Below, one piece after another: positions 12,569-27,548 of a stretch of DNA of 64,000 bases (the first letter of the stretch is position 1; every line of letters starts with the position of its first letter). The stretch is from assembly GCA_030562195.1 (NCBI GenBank), contig CM060199.1, forward strand, positions 33,438,338-33,502,337. The letters run 5' to 3'. The stretch is from Nipponacmea schrenckii. Taxonomy: Eukaryota; Mollusca; Gastropoda; Lottiidae. A program made the position numbers and the translations under genes. Under the pieces are notes generated by a model. That model did no database searches. It saw nothing but the letters and a program-made list of their open reading frames with translations, and was not told the DNA's origin.

Positions 12569-15500
12569 CTGAAATAAAACCATCACAAAGTTTGACATAA
12601 TGGTGCAGATTATGTTTCGGGAAAAATAGCAATATAGGATTGTTCTCAAGCTATTCAGATTTTAACTTCATGAATTATTCATTAATTCATCACTCAATGA
12701 TATTTTATCATTTTTCAAATTTATACATATTTAATATTATGTGACAGCAGTTATTATTACAATATTTTACGTCTGCTGCATTTATGTTTTACATGTTTAA
12801 TAACTTCTCCTTTTATATTAATATTAGAAAGATTTACTCATATATTCAATTTTTGTTTGACATTTCCTTACATTATTAGTATCTGGTTATCTTAGTTATT
12901 GCTCATAAATAATAATTAGGATGGAATTTATTGTTCAATCAAAAATGTTTTTTCTCACAAGCAAAAGGGTACAGACAGATCAAAAGAAAATCTACATTGA
13001 ATTTGGGAATTAAAAATACATACATTCAGATAGCAATATCCTTTATAGTGCAACAAAAGCAGAAATAATCCTTCACACACAAGTCCTTACATAACAAATT
13101 ACATACTTTCATAAAAGTACACATAGATAAAAGTTAAACTGAAATTCAAGCAAAAATTTCAGCAAATTCAGCTGTCAATATAAAGAATGCTATTAAATCA
13201 TCATAAATCCTTTTATCCATACTATAATATATACACTACAAAGGCTGGATATATCACCAAATATTGAGTAGTTGAACAAGTCATAAAATAGTCACTACTA
13301 GTAAAATACTGTCAATATATTGGTACCTAGGGTATTTTATGGTATCTAATATGATTAGGTTATATGATCATCTTATCTGTAGAGTAAAAGTTTATAATAT
13401 CAAAGATTGTTAAGCTAGGTCAGATTACAAGACAGTGTATACCTGTGTAATAGATGTCTTTAGGGCTCTGTGATTATCAAGGCTTGTCAAGTCATTTGTA
13501 ATATGATTTAACATTTATCATTGTAAAATCTTCTAATCTATTATCTCTTAACCAACATCTTTACATTTGTCAAACAGCAAGTAATAGGTTTCTATAAGAT
13601 ATATTCTTCTGAAGCTGAAGCTCTGACAAATCTCATGTCAGGAATTGTTGGTATATTAAGAAAAATATCATATCATTGTTTAGAAACTACCAGAAACATT
13701 GGTGTTTTCTATCCAGGTATGTAATAGGAATATTTTCAACTTAATATTTGCATAATCACTGGATAGAGCTCAATATAAGGTTTCTGTGACACTTTTATAA
13801 TTAAAAGTCTTGGCTAAACAACAATTCAATAAATCCCATTGAAGTTCCAAATGTTCAAATCTTTATGTTCTCTATTTGCTGATATGATAAAAAGTAAACA
13901 TCATCTGTATGCAAGTTTTAATTGCATTGCAGGAGAACTTCAAATGGATTTCAAGTCTAAAATGTGTTGTTGATATCACAGCCGGTAATGGATATTTTAA
14001 AATCCTCTAAAAAATTCCAGCTGGTATTTTGGCTCAACTGATTGCAAAAACAAACGTCACTAATCGCAAAATATGCTTTTATCACATAAGACCCTATTAG
14101 TGACGTCCACTTTTTGTGGAATTGCAGGAACACAGTATTCGGATTGGAATAGTGAAAATTGATGCTATAAGTATCTATTAATCTCATTAAACCTTAAGAA
14201 AAACTCTTCACAATCTGTCACTGGATATCAATTTTATTTATAAAAAATCATTTCCTCAATCTAAATGGATTGGAATTTGAAGCAACACAAAGAATTTCAA
14301 ATTAACCAGAAATCAGTATCAGCATACACCATTTTTCAATGCACCAACATGATGTTGATCTTTCAAATCTCTTTAATATTCAACAAGTATGAAATAGCTT
14401 GGGTATGATTACAGTCTGCTGGATTTCCCCAGGTATTTATAAACATAAACGACCAATAGATCTATGTATGAAAATCAACTTGTCATATTTGAAGATTATG
14501 AAATTCCATATTCATTAAACTGTAGATCTAGGTTGTTCTAGACAGTAACATATTTGACTTCTTATATTCCAATAGTTATAAGTAATTTAATGACATCTGT
14601 ATGTTCAATTAGTTTTCAAATCATTTGTATTCTTAAAAGGAGCAAAAGGTGCCAATACATAGATTCCAAAGGAAAATCTATAAAACAGTTTTAAAGCATA
14701 AAGATAAATGATCCAAAAATTGTTAGAGACTATAAACCCAATTTCATATTCGTAAATTTCTACTTATTAGACCGAAAAAATAAATTAAGGTAAAAAAGAA
14801 AGATGATCATAATATCTGGTACAAGTTTTGACCTAATATCATTAGTTAATCATCATAACAAGGTATCATATATCCATTATAGATTCACTGGGTACAAGTT
14901 TTTACCTGTAAGTGTTTCTACAGAATACAAACTATTAACAAAACATATTACATTTACATATGTCTCATCTCAATTAAGTTTTAAAATAAAACTGCCTGTA
15001 ATTAAATGAGCCCAAAATTGCTGAAACTTTTACAAGGACTAGGCCACAATTAATTTTGCTTTGTCGTCACCTTCATTTATGTGTCTGAAATAGATTGTCT
15101 CTCCACAGAAGTATTTAACTTATATTAGTAATTAGTCTTCATTTCAAGTCATTAGCTATGTTTTTGCTGATGTTATCTGATGCAACAACTCTTTCAGTTT
15201 GATGTAACTACACATGCCATCCATGATCTTAACACATCTGTCATTACATTGTTTTCTGTTGAATTTATTTCATTAGGATCAAATTATGTTAAATTTTATG
15301 TCAATTTTCGATCGCATGTTTTACACTGAATATCCAAAATTGAAAATTCTTAATCAAAAGAAATCAACATCCCTAGAACACAAGCTGAATAACAATATTG
15401 TCAAATCATGGAAATTGTGTGAAGTAGACTACAGAAAACACACAAAACAAAAAATATAGAAAGGCATAATTCATTAGAAGGTTTATTTCACTTATTAAAA

Positions 15501-18500
15501 CAGCTAAGTAACCTGCTGTCAGAAAGAAAAACAATTACTTTTATTTTTGAAGCCAATTAACAAAGTGGGATTAATTTTCAATCTTAAATCAAATATTTAG
15601 TTAGGAGCTACAGGTGGGTAGATGCTCTGAAAATGTCAGTGTTTAAGGGGTTAACATAATCTTAATCTTATATTGATATAAGCACTTATGTCTGAGCTAT
15701 CTATTACCCCACTTAAACAAGGCTACTGTCATGCAATAGCTTCTGTATTATCAAACGATGTCACTGGTCTCAATGAACACTCAATTTCAATTGCTTTGCT
15801 GTGGTGTAATTCATCAAAATTGATTGTAATTTGCCTTCTAAATGTATCAAAAAATCATCATTTGTGTAGATCATATTTGAAGGAGACTGTGATTGTCTAC
15901 ATTTATCCTCATACATTAGCATAACCCAGGTACAATGAAGGCAAAATTTGTAGAAATAATTTTTTGAACTGACATTTCACAAGCAAAGTTAACTCAAAAC
16001 ACATGATTAAATATATGAAATGAATTCATGAGCACTCATTTATTTTAACTCAGAATAATTTTCTATAATTAAATAATCAATTCTAATATCCAGTTTGCAT
16101 GTAGATACAATTCCCTTATGCATAATTACATTTTCATTTCAAAATCAGTAAAACTATATAATATTTTAAAACTACACAAAATAAAAATCTAATATATTCC
16201 TTACCTTAAGATCCAGAGTTTAAGCTATTCCTTGATAAAAACGGTCATAATCCTGATAGTGGTGCCAAAACCAACAGAAATATCTGAAACTTGATGTCTT
16301 TGAGGTAAACAAGTTGCTGTATAAATGAATGTTTTACGTCACACACTGAAGTTTAATACCAGTCAATATATACATCAAGTTGTTTTCTGGAAAAAATAAC
16401 ATCATATACTGATATAGGCAACTGTAGTGTCAGAAATGTTCCTTATTGATATATTTCTAGAGATAAGATAGTAGCCTGAGTTGAAACATGCTCTATTTTC
16501 ACTCATTATATCTCTCTACCTTCTAGTTTACACACACTTAAATATATCAACTTGTTTACCAATATAACACAACATTTTCAATTCTCATTCTTTCTATTCA
16601 TATCGATTAAGAAATTTCAGAAAAATTTCAACTCAAATGGTGTCAGAGTTTTTTTCAAAAACTTAACCTCTTGAGTGTATGGTATTTTATTAGTTCGAAA
16701 CTTTTATTGCATACCAATCCCAGGGTTTGAAAAGCATGTAATTTTACATTTTCTGTAATTAAATGTCAAGAGATTTTTTTTTACATTTGAAAACATGGCT
16801 AAATTTTGCATGCTGTTTCGGTTGCAATATCCACTTCTGAATTAAAACCAGAATCTTTAATTTTTAATTTTCTGTCTGCCATCACAATGAGTTAATATTA
16901 ACTGCCTGCATCTTGTTATATAATCTATTTAGAATTCTCAATCCAGTGGAAGGAAGTATATTATATATACTGTACAACTTTGCTGATAAACTACAACATT
17001 TTAAATAGCTAATTGTACTTGAGAAGTTTTGCAATGTAAACAATTAAGTGCAGACCAATTTTATCTTATAAAGGATGCCAATAAAAAAAACATTCAATCT
17101 TTCACTTGAATCAATGACACACGCCTCCAGTTTAACAAATAAAAAATCTAATTTAAATTTAGTGAAGCAAAACAAAATACTCCAAATTTTTCACCCTACT
17201 ATGAAGGTAGGGTGGAGATGATTCATTTTTTTTCTTAAATTCAGTCTTTTTTATCTTAACTTGATAATAATTTTGTCCACTTTCTGAAATATTTCTTTCG
17301 TCCACCATTAGTTCAAGCAACAACTTTTGCTCTATGCAGTATTTTGTTACTAGGAAGGTAGAGTAAGCAGTTACCAATTTCAAGAAAAATGTTGAAGCAA
17401 AAGGGCAAGGACAAGGACAAATTGATCATAGATCAAAGATCATATTTTGATAGCCAATTAATACTGTTGCTTTTGCATAGTAAATATAGGAACTGGTAGG
17501 AACTGCTGGTAAAATAGTATCAATCATGTACCTCTATTCTATGATTTGACAGGTTGTTAAAAATGGCCAATTAGCAAAAAAATATTTAACCGCCTTTATA
17601 TTGCAGCACAGAAAATCAACATCGGTTTAGTACATACAATGGGATATGACATTACTTTTAAATCATACTATATATATCAGATAATACATATATGAAATTT
17701 CAAAGTTTACCTTGAAAACGAAAATAAAGAAATAAGTTACCACATCCAATAGCTGAGAGAAACATGTCATCTGTTTTTGCTGATTCATGACAACATTGCA
17801 TAGTAACATCATATGTTTTATTAGTATCATATATATAGTATACATACAGGATAATACAGTGTATAATATAAGTAATAAAACAGCTGGATATATGTATAAG
17901 AAAGGAGTGTTTATGTCATACAAAAACAAAAACTGATCATGTTTTTATAAAAAGGTATTGTTTGCATATAGGACATGAAAAGGTAATGTAATTACACATG
18001 ATAGACTTACATATATCATAGTAAATATCAAAGTCATTTGCAAATAGCTTTCACTTATCCAGGTTGTTACCAGTACTTGTTTAAACAGTCAAATCCAGTC
18101 AAGAATGGAAAATCATTTGTATGGTTTCTCACAGTCCTACAAAACCTCTCAGCAAGATAATGATTAAGCATAAACAATCAAATTTCCAAAACAAATTTAT
18201 GCAAGATGGCTTTTGAGTCTTTTTTAAGGCAGAATGCTTATTGCACTCTTTCTTACTGACATAAGATACAAGCAATTCATATGATTGTTAGCTAATTTTA
18301 TCCCAACTCATCTCAAGATGAATTCCATAAATTTATCTGGTATCTAAACCTAAATTTATCATGAAAATAAAGTTCACAGAATGAAATTAAAATAGAAAAT
18401 TATATATCATGAAATGATACTGTCAAAATACTTCAAATACTTTCTAATGAAGTCAAAATCTTTTACATGATTATGAAGTTTTCTGTCTTGATAAAGATTA

Positions 18501-18689
18501 TTTTTAGCCTGTTAAATCAACTAGCAATCTGATTAATAGCCTCAAAGCAAACTTAGTACTTAATATATCAGGGGTAGTTAGACTCTGTACTAGAAACATA
18601 AACAATTTTTATTTTGGCAGCAACATGCACTGTCACTTGTCAGGATCAATTGTGAACGTTTCATATCTAAAAAGTAGTATATATCTAAA
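12569..18689. other. Noncoding, probable 5' UTR intron of the myosin-I gene
   Basis: AT-rich sequence without a recognisable protein exon on either strand. One candidate noncoding exon is listed at 16206-16262. Otherwise nothing is supported. Confidence 0.5.
16206..16262 (-). other. Possible 5' UTR exon of the class I myosin gene
   Basis: On the minus strand a donor-like CTTAAG|GTAAGG ends a short segment at 16206. An acceptor-like CACTATCAG lies about 55 bp upstream of it. The first myosin coding exon at 12422-12568 starts with a splice acceptor, so a noncoding exon must exist somewhere upstream. This is one candidate; a second donor-like AAAT|GTAAGT lies near 22392 and a third, GCCAG|GTTTGT, near 24834. 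There is no coding evidence, and the boundaries rest only on splice consensus. Confidence 0.2.
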
Positions 18690-19060
18690 GTAATGCCATG
18701 TCTAACTATGTATCTAATATAATCTTAAGCCTAACAATGTATCTAATATTATATTATGCCTAACTATGTTTCTAATATTATCCTATGCCTTACAATGTAT
18801 CTAATATTATCCTATGCCTAACAATGTATCTAATATCATCCTATGCCTAAGAATGTTTCTCTTATTATCCTATGCCTAACTATGTATTATAATCCTATGC
18901 CTGATGATGTATCTTAAATTATCCTATGCCTTAATTATGTATCTAATTCAATGACATGCCTGACTACGTTTGTTTCTTAAATAATGGTATGCCTCATTAT
19001 GAATTTAAAAGAATGCTATGTGTATATGAATGTAAAATTTTGTTATGCCTAATCATATAC
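18690..19060. repeat. 29-bp minisatellite
   Basis: About ten to twelve copies of a unit reading TATGCCTAACAATGTATCTA plus ATATTATCC, exactly 29 bp where intact. Copies to the right of about 18900 become progressively degenerate. The 75-codon open frame running through it at 18956-19183 is not credible as a gene. Confidence 0.85.
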
Positions 19061-22000
19061 CGGTACCTAAAAATTGAAATGAAAATAGTTGTTCTTTTCT
19101 GTTTAAATACTTTTAAATCTGAATCTCCATATTATGCTTTGCCTATGTATCTAGTTATGCATAGATATGTACAATCATTATAAAAATACACTATTTTCAA
19201 AATAGGAGCATGGATTACTTTCAGTTCGATTTACACAGGTACCCATTTCTTGCCATTTCAACAGTTGCCAAATACAATAAATATTTTTAGTTAGGCTAAG
19301 TTAAAAATAAGTCAGAGATAATGTTATAGGTATATCTTTATGTCATTAAAGAAATAGTTTATTGGACTACCCAAGGTCACCTTTCTAGCGCCCACCATCA
19401 AGTAGATGTGTACTGGCACCATAACAAATATCACCAGGTGCCGAGAACAATCATCTGATCTTTCTATCAAATATAATGATAAACCATACATAAACACTAC
19501 AATATCTACGTCATAGATTTATACTATCTTGTCTTAAGGAAATAATTCTAAAAACATAGCATTAATTTTGTTGAAGCATACCTTTCAGGACTTGACTGCT
19601 CTAAAATACTATTACAGTTGCCTTCTTTATTTAGTTATTTCATAAATCTATGCTTAAGCAATAAGTCTGTGGATCTTAGAGTCTTTTAAATATAGAGCGT
19701 GGCCTTTAGATCAATTTTTTTCAATTCAAATTAAACTCCAAAACACCCCTTAAATTGTGAAGTAACATCTACAAACCTTCTTGATCCTTAAATGTGGCTT
19801 AGAATAAGAATTACCCTCAGAAGCAGATTTATGTACAGTATATAACAAATCAGCTGTTAGAAGGATTCTACCTTTAAATCCAAGATGTTGACTATTTGTT
19901 AAAAACTTTTCATACAAAATAACCTCATTCTTGTAATTTTTAACCATATTTCATCATTCCATAAACTAATGGTGATACATACAGACATTAAACTACAGCT
20001 GTATAGATTCAAATCCAGACATTGTAAGATTTCTAGAAATATTTCTTATTGACATTGTGGAGATACATGATGTTTCACAGGTGAATAAATATCTAAATAG
20101 TTTATTTAGTAGTCTTGATGCAAAGTGTATGAAGCACCAGTGTACTCAAAGCTATGTGTTCTAGATTCAATATGTGCACAAAAAGCTGTCTACAGTTTAT
20201 GATACCAAAAAGATTTGGAGACTCATGTCAAATCATTGTAAAGATGATCCTAGACTAACTATGTAGGGCTAAGATTCACTATCCACCTCATTAAAATGAT
20301 AACATCAACCAATCTGTATTCTAGAAGATAAAACTTGATTCAACAACCTACTAGTTGAAAACATTTAAAGGTCACATTATTGGACTTGAATGATGCATAA
20401 TCTGCACTTGTAACATTTTCAGATTACTTCAACTATTCTCAAATGCTTAGGCTACTTTATAAGACCTGTGTGTGATATTTTCTGTGTATACATTAATCGT
20501 AAAAAAATCTGTTTGTGAAGCGAGAGAGCAGTATTGAACGCTGTACGCTGCTCAAATTTAAGCTGCAAATCAGCTCCAAACTAATAAAGAGCTATTATAA
20601 AACTTAATATCCATGAACAAAGAGATAATAAAGTACTGATAATAAGTATCACATTTTGACCTTTAACTGATTATTCATGTTAAATTGAAGGAAGCCATAA
20701 AGTTTCATTTATGCAAAGCAACAAGTATTATTAATTTACTAAGATCTGAAAAGTTTGACTCTGTGAATGTATAAGATGATTTGGAGTGACTATAAGGCTA
20801 AGACAATATTGTAATATTTGTTGACAATAAACAATGACAAGCTGTATGATTTATTGTTTAGTAAATAAAGATATTATCCTGATAGCCTTAGGTCATACAC
20901 AGATACATCAATATATCTTGTCAATCACTCTTCTTACTTGAAGCATGTATCAGAAACCTTATCCTAGCTAACCATTCACTGACCTACCTTCACTGACCAT
21001 GCATTTGTTGTATATGAATGGGAATATTACCTTCTAAAATATGCTTATACTCATGAAAATAACTTTGCATTGATAAAAACACAAGTACACATTATTATTT
21101 CAAACTTAAGTTTTACACTAGAGTAAAAATTGAAAACATTTTTAACTGAAAATTCTACTAGGGATTTGTGTTTCTATTCACTGTAAAGATACTTAATTAT
21201 TATACATATCATAAAACCTTAACAAAGTCATTCTAAATATATCAGTACTGTTTGGTTTATTTTCAAATTTCACTATAGAACAATAGGCCTAATTCAATTT
21301 ACACTAAACTTGCAAAGACAATACAAGTCAATTGTATATATTTCAATTAAGTTCAATTCTGGAAATTGATCTCTGCTCCCTCAGTCAGTTGTCCTTATAA
21401 TGGATTTGAAATAAATGATACAGGGTAATCTTGGGACTGAAGAATCTTGGTTGACCTTTTGCTCATGTTGATTGAGTGCACATATTCAAGCTCATTAATC
21501 TCAAATGCTACAAGTTCTTCACTCCATTACCATATTAAAACCAACCGATCTAATGGGCTCCTTAGACAAAAGCACATTAGCAACATGATGCCAATAAGGT
21601 ATAATGACCAAATCTGTTGCATATCAGAATCTGTGGAGTAGGCTGAAGCAAGGTGGGTGCAACACATACATTATCTGATTCTAAATATTTGGCTTAAATA
21701 ATTAATACATGCTACCTAAATATATAAAGGCCTGGAAAATTTGTTCTTTGAAAAAGTTTCCGTTTGAGTATGAAAACAGTTTGAAGAATGGTATAGAATT
21801 TATAGAAGTGAAAAATACTACAACCTGGATGTATGGTAAATAAAACTGTTGTTAATGACCTTACTGATAGCACTAAGTTGTACACTGTCTTGTCTTATTT
21901 CATTACACAAATAAATCAAAACTAATCATTTCTACACTAATAGCTTCCAGATGTATGTTGAGACTATTTAACATCAGTAGCATTATAATGAAATGAAATA

Positions 22001-24829
22001 AACCACCAATTTAGTATCACCAAATAATAGATAGCTTAACAAAATTCAACCACTTTATCAGCAGAAAATTTGACCCTTAAATTCTGTTTCAGTACCATTT
22101 TCATTATGAATATGTAAATGATCTGATGTGGATTTGGACACTCAAGTTTACAGTTAAAGACAAGTTGTAATAGATGTAAAGATATGTTATAACTGCTTTA
22201 TTCATCAATGTAGAGCATTTAGAAACAATACAGATAAAGTTTAAAAAGAGGTCTTAAAGGTTCACAAAAAATATATATGAATATAAAATTTGAAGTTTAA
22301 GTCATATTTTTACGACATTTTTTTCTTTCTTTCTTCCTGATGTTGCAATACAACACAAATATTTAAGCCCTGAGAAAAAAAAGTACTTACATTTTCCAAT
22401 CTTATCTGACTTAATCTAAGAGTTAATTTGTTGTAACCAACTACTGTCCAAGTGGATATTGGATTGTCAAAGATTGATGTTAACCCAATGTCATTATGAA
22501 GACAGAAACAGACAACATGATAATATAGAGAAAGACAATATTACCACTATGTAATATCATTTATATTAACACTTTATAACTGTTAATTACTAGTATATGT
22601 ATATAACAATATAAACTTGCTAATTGTGATATATATGACTAGAAGAGATTCATCTGTCAATCAAAAAACACTGTTTCATCATAATGACATATATCCAACA
22701 TGGTTTATTTTGCTGAAGTGAATCGAAAATACCCAAATCAAGTAGACACTATCAAGAAACATTTTTATGATCTGAGGTCCTGGAAAATAGAGTACCGGTA
22801 TGTGCCTAATAATAAGAGCAACAAGATCTGATATTTCATTTTCAAAAAATAACCAGTTGGAACAGAAAACAAAAATATCAAAAGAAACAACATTAGATTA
22901 GCTATCAATTTTCTTAATGATTCTTATAACATTATGATTGCGAAATCAGGATCCGATATTTTGAAACCCGTTTTAAACTATATTTGCAGTAAATATTTTA
23001 TATAAAGTATAATTTACTGTGTATATATAAATTATAAAAAGTAAACAATTGTCAGTTACATGTAATACAAGACAAAACAAATTTGAAACTTGAAGGTTAT
23101 TTGAAGGTTACAAATATATTATAATCATTTACTTAGTTTAGAAATCAGTACAAATCATATCACCCACACTATATCCAAAGCAACAGTGCAACAGCATACC
23201 CCTAAAAGCATTCAGATCTGTGTTGAAAAATGCATGAGCTCATTCAACACAATCCGATATAAGGATGTGAGAAACATTGCAGTTGCTATACGTGGGCATT
23301 TTTGACCAATGATGGCAAAAGACTGGTAATAATCAGGACCTGTTTATTTCTTTTTATAAGTGACAATATATTTCAATGTCAAATTAGATTCACAAAAAGT
23401 GACAGTTAAAATTCAGCTGCTATTAAACCTAAGCAAATATTAATGAAGAAAGAAAACAAGCAGAAGTTATAATAAAATTATAATAGTTAACTACAGTTCA
23501 GTCAGGAACACCCCTTTTGACTTTACTCACTCAATGTAACTTATTATCTCAATTAACACTTAATAGACTAAGAGATATGCCATATACAAACACTTTCCCT
23601 TTTAAGAAGATCACATGCCCAGTTTTAAGTTAAAAATCTCACAAACTGACTTGTCCTTAAGAAGTTGTCTATTTTGTGTACAGTTAACAAAGCTTAGAAA
23701 TGTGTTATGAAAGAAATATCTTGTTTTCAATTAACTAAATCTAACAGAAAACCTGTCTATAGTACCTTTAAAATATTAATTAAACAAACTAGGAGATTCT
23801 AATCATAATCCAAATACAGAAAATTTAATACTCCTTGAAAAAATCCATATTGTAAAACAAGGGTTTCAAAAGGTTACAAAACCTTTGTATGAGGAATCTC
23901 AGAGCTTGCATTGGGTTTGATTGGATCTATTCTTATGATATATTTTACTCTGATAGATTTCTTTTCCAGCTTTCCACGTCTCAAAAGTTAGCCCTTATCT
24001 TAATTATGTCATCAACAAACATACACTACACTTAAATCAATAAATGTTTTGGTATATTTCTGTTATGTATTATAGAATAGTATTTTACCAACTAAAGAAA
24101 GGAAAATAATTTTCTTATACAATGCAAGAAGATAAAAACTAAGGGAATTTCCTTTAAATTTGAAATCCTACATAACTGTTTCAAGTTATTAAAAAGTGCT
24201 ACTTATAAAGTATTATAAAACCTTTTAAACAGGGATATTAATACTGATATGGGCCTATATGAAAATCGATTGCATATAAGTATATGTCAAATAAAGCCCA
24301 TAAAACAATGATAAAAGGAACAATAACCATTTTGTAACTTATAGATTTTCTTTGAAGGGATTTTACAAATGTCAACCATTTAGCTAAATGAAATAGTTCC
24401 CACATTTTTTTCTGAAAATGTTCATGCGTCCTGGACAAATATAATCAAAGCACACAAAGAACACACAAATATGAATCAATTATTATGTCATACCATTCTT
24501 TTTAATTCAAACACCAACAAAAATGGGAAAATGCTATGACATAATATGCTGATATGGAACAAAGCATCCACACAATACTATATATAGGAAAAACATTTTA
24601 TGAAAACGGTTAACAAAGAACTATTCTGGTACAAGCTGATGAATATTTAAAGTATAACATTTGACTTTTGTTAATAATAAAACACGGTCCTACTAGAGTC
24701 ATAAGTGTATAACGGTTCTATAAAGACAAAATGCACGCGATAAGCCGGTAGACGCTTTCCTCTTTATTCTATATAGAGATAACTATTCCTTGATAATAAA
24801 ATTTAAAAATAAAATAAATTGGCACAAAC
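19061..24829. other. Noncoding, intergenic or 5' UTR intron
   Basis: AT-rich. Only short chance open frames occur. A minus-strand donor-like AAAT|GTAAGT near 22392 could end a noncoding exon. Nothing else was recognised. Confidence 0.5.
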
Positions 24830-25060
24830 CTGGCGCTTTTGGTGATATTAACTGTAGATAACGAGTAAAATATCCAGTGAGTAATAATTAGTGGACAGAT
24901 TGAGTTGTTATTGGCTTAATTACTCATACCATTCAATTATAGTGAGAGACAGTCAGTTCCTTTCTCAAAATACTGCCATTCGATCGATTTGTACGAAGCG
25001 CATGCGTGATTACTGAAATATGAATCCGCAACCCGACAGCAGACGAATGTTAAAATGTGA
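24830..25060 (-). promoter_or_regulatory. Candidate promoter / first exon region of the myosin-I gene, with NRF1-like site
   Basis: The palindromic word GCGCATGCG at 24998-25006 matches the core of the NRF1 consensus (GCGCATGCGC). It sits in a short island that is richer in CpG than the surrounding DNA. A donor-like GCCAG|GTTTGT on the minus strand near 24834 could end a first noncoding exon starting near here. The distance to the myosin start codon is about 12.4 kb. This is inference from base composition and motif only; no TATA box or initiator is claimed. Confidence 0.25.
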
Positions 25061-27548
25061 TTTATATTTCTTAAAAGAGTGTATAATTATATTGTTATAA
25101 AGCTAACCCAACTAACCTTCATTAAGACTTATATAAAGCAGACACAAACAAATATAATAATATAGCAATTAGTGGGCAAATATAAAGGGCGAGTTGGGGC
25201 CACAGAATTGACAAGGGCAAGGGGAAGAATCGGACATCTAAAAAAGAAATATGGGTGGATCGGGGAAGACGGGCATATAATATGACATTAAAGAAATAAC
25301 AAAGAGTAGACAGAACTCAGATAGTATCAATCACTGGGGAAGTTGACTCAAATAGAAAGCTACCAAACATTAAGAAAGCAGAAACAACTTAGGTAATATC
25401 CGTCACTGAGGGAATTTTTGAAGATTCAATCAAATAGAATCAATTGCATTCTCTAATCCCGAATAAAAGTTTTGACATAAACTGAGACAGACTCAGATAG
25501 TATCAATAGTTGGTGAAACAGACAGATCTACTAAATTATCAATCACTGAATAAGCAGACACAACTAGGATAATATTTACTGAGGAAACTGAGAAAACCCT
25601 TCTGGAGGTTTAATTTCTTTGAAATTCCTGCAGGTTACCGCAATCCATGTAAAAGAAGACATCACCGAGATAGTAGCCTATCACTTACTAACACTAAATG
25701 GCATAGAATAAATGATAATCACTGCAGTTATATTGAGCTATTTGGGTATAAATTAAGAAAAAGAATGTTTTAGTAAGAAATGAGACAGAAGAGCGGATTT
25801 TCCAAAACACTTAAAGTGTGTTGACTACGGAGAAAGAAACCAAAGCAATGATGTTTGCAACAAATGAAGCATTTCAAAAATTTCAAAGAAAGAAAGAGAA
25901 GAACATTTGTAATGGAGATGGATTTTCGGCTTTAATTTAGAGTTGACCAATTCAAGGGATGTAACTCTTTTCAAATATCACACTATCTAGAACTATAATT
26001 TTGAACTCTGCAGGAAAAGAAACCAAACTGTTCATAACACTAAATTTATTTACAAATTTATTTTATTTAACATAAAAGATATATATATACAGAAATCTGA
26101 CTAGAATGTTCAGTAAATATTGGAAAAACATGCAATGATAAAAAGATGTGCATAGGAATACATTTTCGAACACAAATGATTGAACATTCAGTTGTGCCAA
26201 TTTTCATCTTTCATCTTGATACCTTGACACAAGAAACGTGTATTTCGAAAAACATTCATGAAATATATAAGTTTTTTCAAATCAATTTGAGACCAAATTC
26301 CTGTCATTTGTTAACAAAAATATTATGGCATAATGTAACATACAGAAATATACAAATTACATTAAGCACTTGTGATAACATTATAAGTGTATATAATGAA
26401 GTGATTAATTACAAAAATTGACAAATACAATGATGTAGGATGGATAAAGCAATATGCTCAATATGGTTTAATGAAATAATGTCAAAGTTAAGCAATTAAC
26501 ACTGTTTAAAATGGAATGAGTTACAAGTCATTCAAAAACAATTATAATCCGATCCCATACTTCTTCAGATGCAGAGATAAATAGAACAAGTGCAGACCAT
26601 TAAAAAACCATCAGCATGTTGAAGAAATAAGCAACCAAACAGGGAAGATATGCATTACAAATATTGTATTGGAAACATTAATTTCATAAATCCCCCCAAA
26701 AAATCATCTATAGGCAGCAATGGCAAGCTTACTCATAAATTGGCAATGCTGTGTTTTCCATTTATTGATAAAAGAAGACAATAATTTTTTTTTAATAATA
26801 TTCATGGCACAGTTCCTAACTGATGTTAATCAATTTCATTTGTGGATTATTGACAATATAAAACATACAATTCAAAAGCTGTCATCTGTGGGATTAAAGT
26901 AACTGTCAAAAAATGTTTGAGTAATGTCTAAATGAAACTATAGAACAAGGATAATGTTTTTTGAGCTTAATACACTTGTTCAATTCACATGTGGTTTCAC
27001 CAAAAATGAGTAATAACATAATCATTTGCATATAATATATGTGATTAAAACTTTGTATATACATTATTCAAACAATGCATTTAGGTCATATGTATTTAAT
27101 AATATAAATAGATACAACCAATGATATTAAAAGGATAAACAAATAAGTACACATGAATATAAATGCTGTCCATTGTTGAAGATTTAAAGGGGAAAAGATA
27201 TATCAACAGACATAGTTAGAAATTTGTTTATGATACTAGAAGTTGAGAGTACTAATTTTCAGTTCATTAGCAAATATTTTGAGAAATATATACATAGGTA
27301 TATTAAATCAAGTTATAATATATAACATCATCAATTAATAACACCACCCACCAAAAAGAAAAATCATAAAAATTACCTACAGGGATTGTGCTGTACAGAA
27401 ATATATATTCCTTGAGCTTCAATTACTGTATGTCAAAGATGATCAGAAAGTTTGAATCACTTTGTCTTATTCAACAATTTCTTACAATACCACAAACATA
27501 GAACCATAAAAATATTGGTTACAAAGAGTATTTTTTAAACTGAACTTT
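25061..27548. other. Intergenic between the myosin-I promoter region and the 3' end of RCE1
   Basis: It contains a degenerate tandem repeat at 25306-25590 (listed separately). The part next to 27548 should be the RCE1 3' UTR. The 91-codon frame at 26146-26421 resembles nothing known and is AT-driven. No polyadenylation signal is assigned. Confidence 0.5.
25306..25590. repeat. Degenerate tandem repeat
   Basis: Four to five imperfect copies share CAGA(A)CTCAGATAGTATCAAT followed by CACTGGGGAA or close variants, at about 25310, 25380, 25488, 25510-25550 and 25553. The copies have unequal spacing and many substitutions, so this looks like an old, decayed array. Confidence 0.5.
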
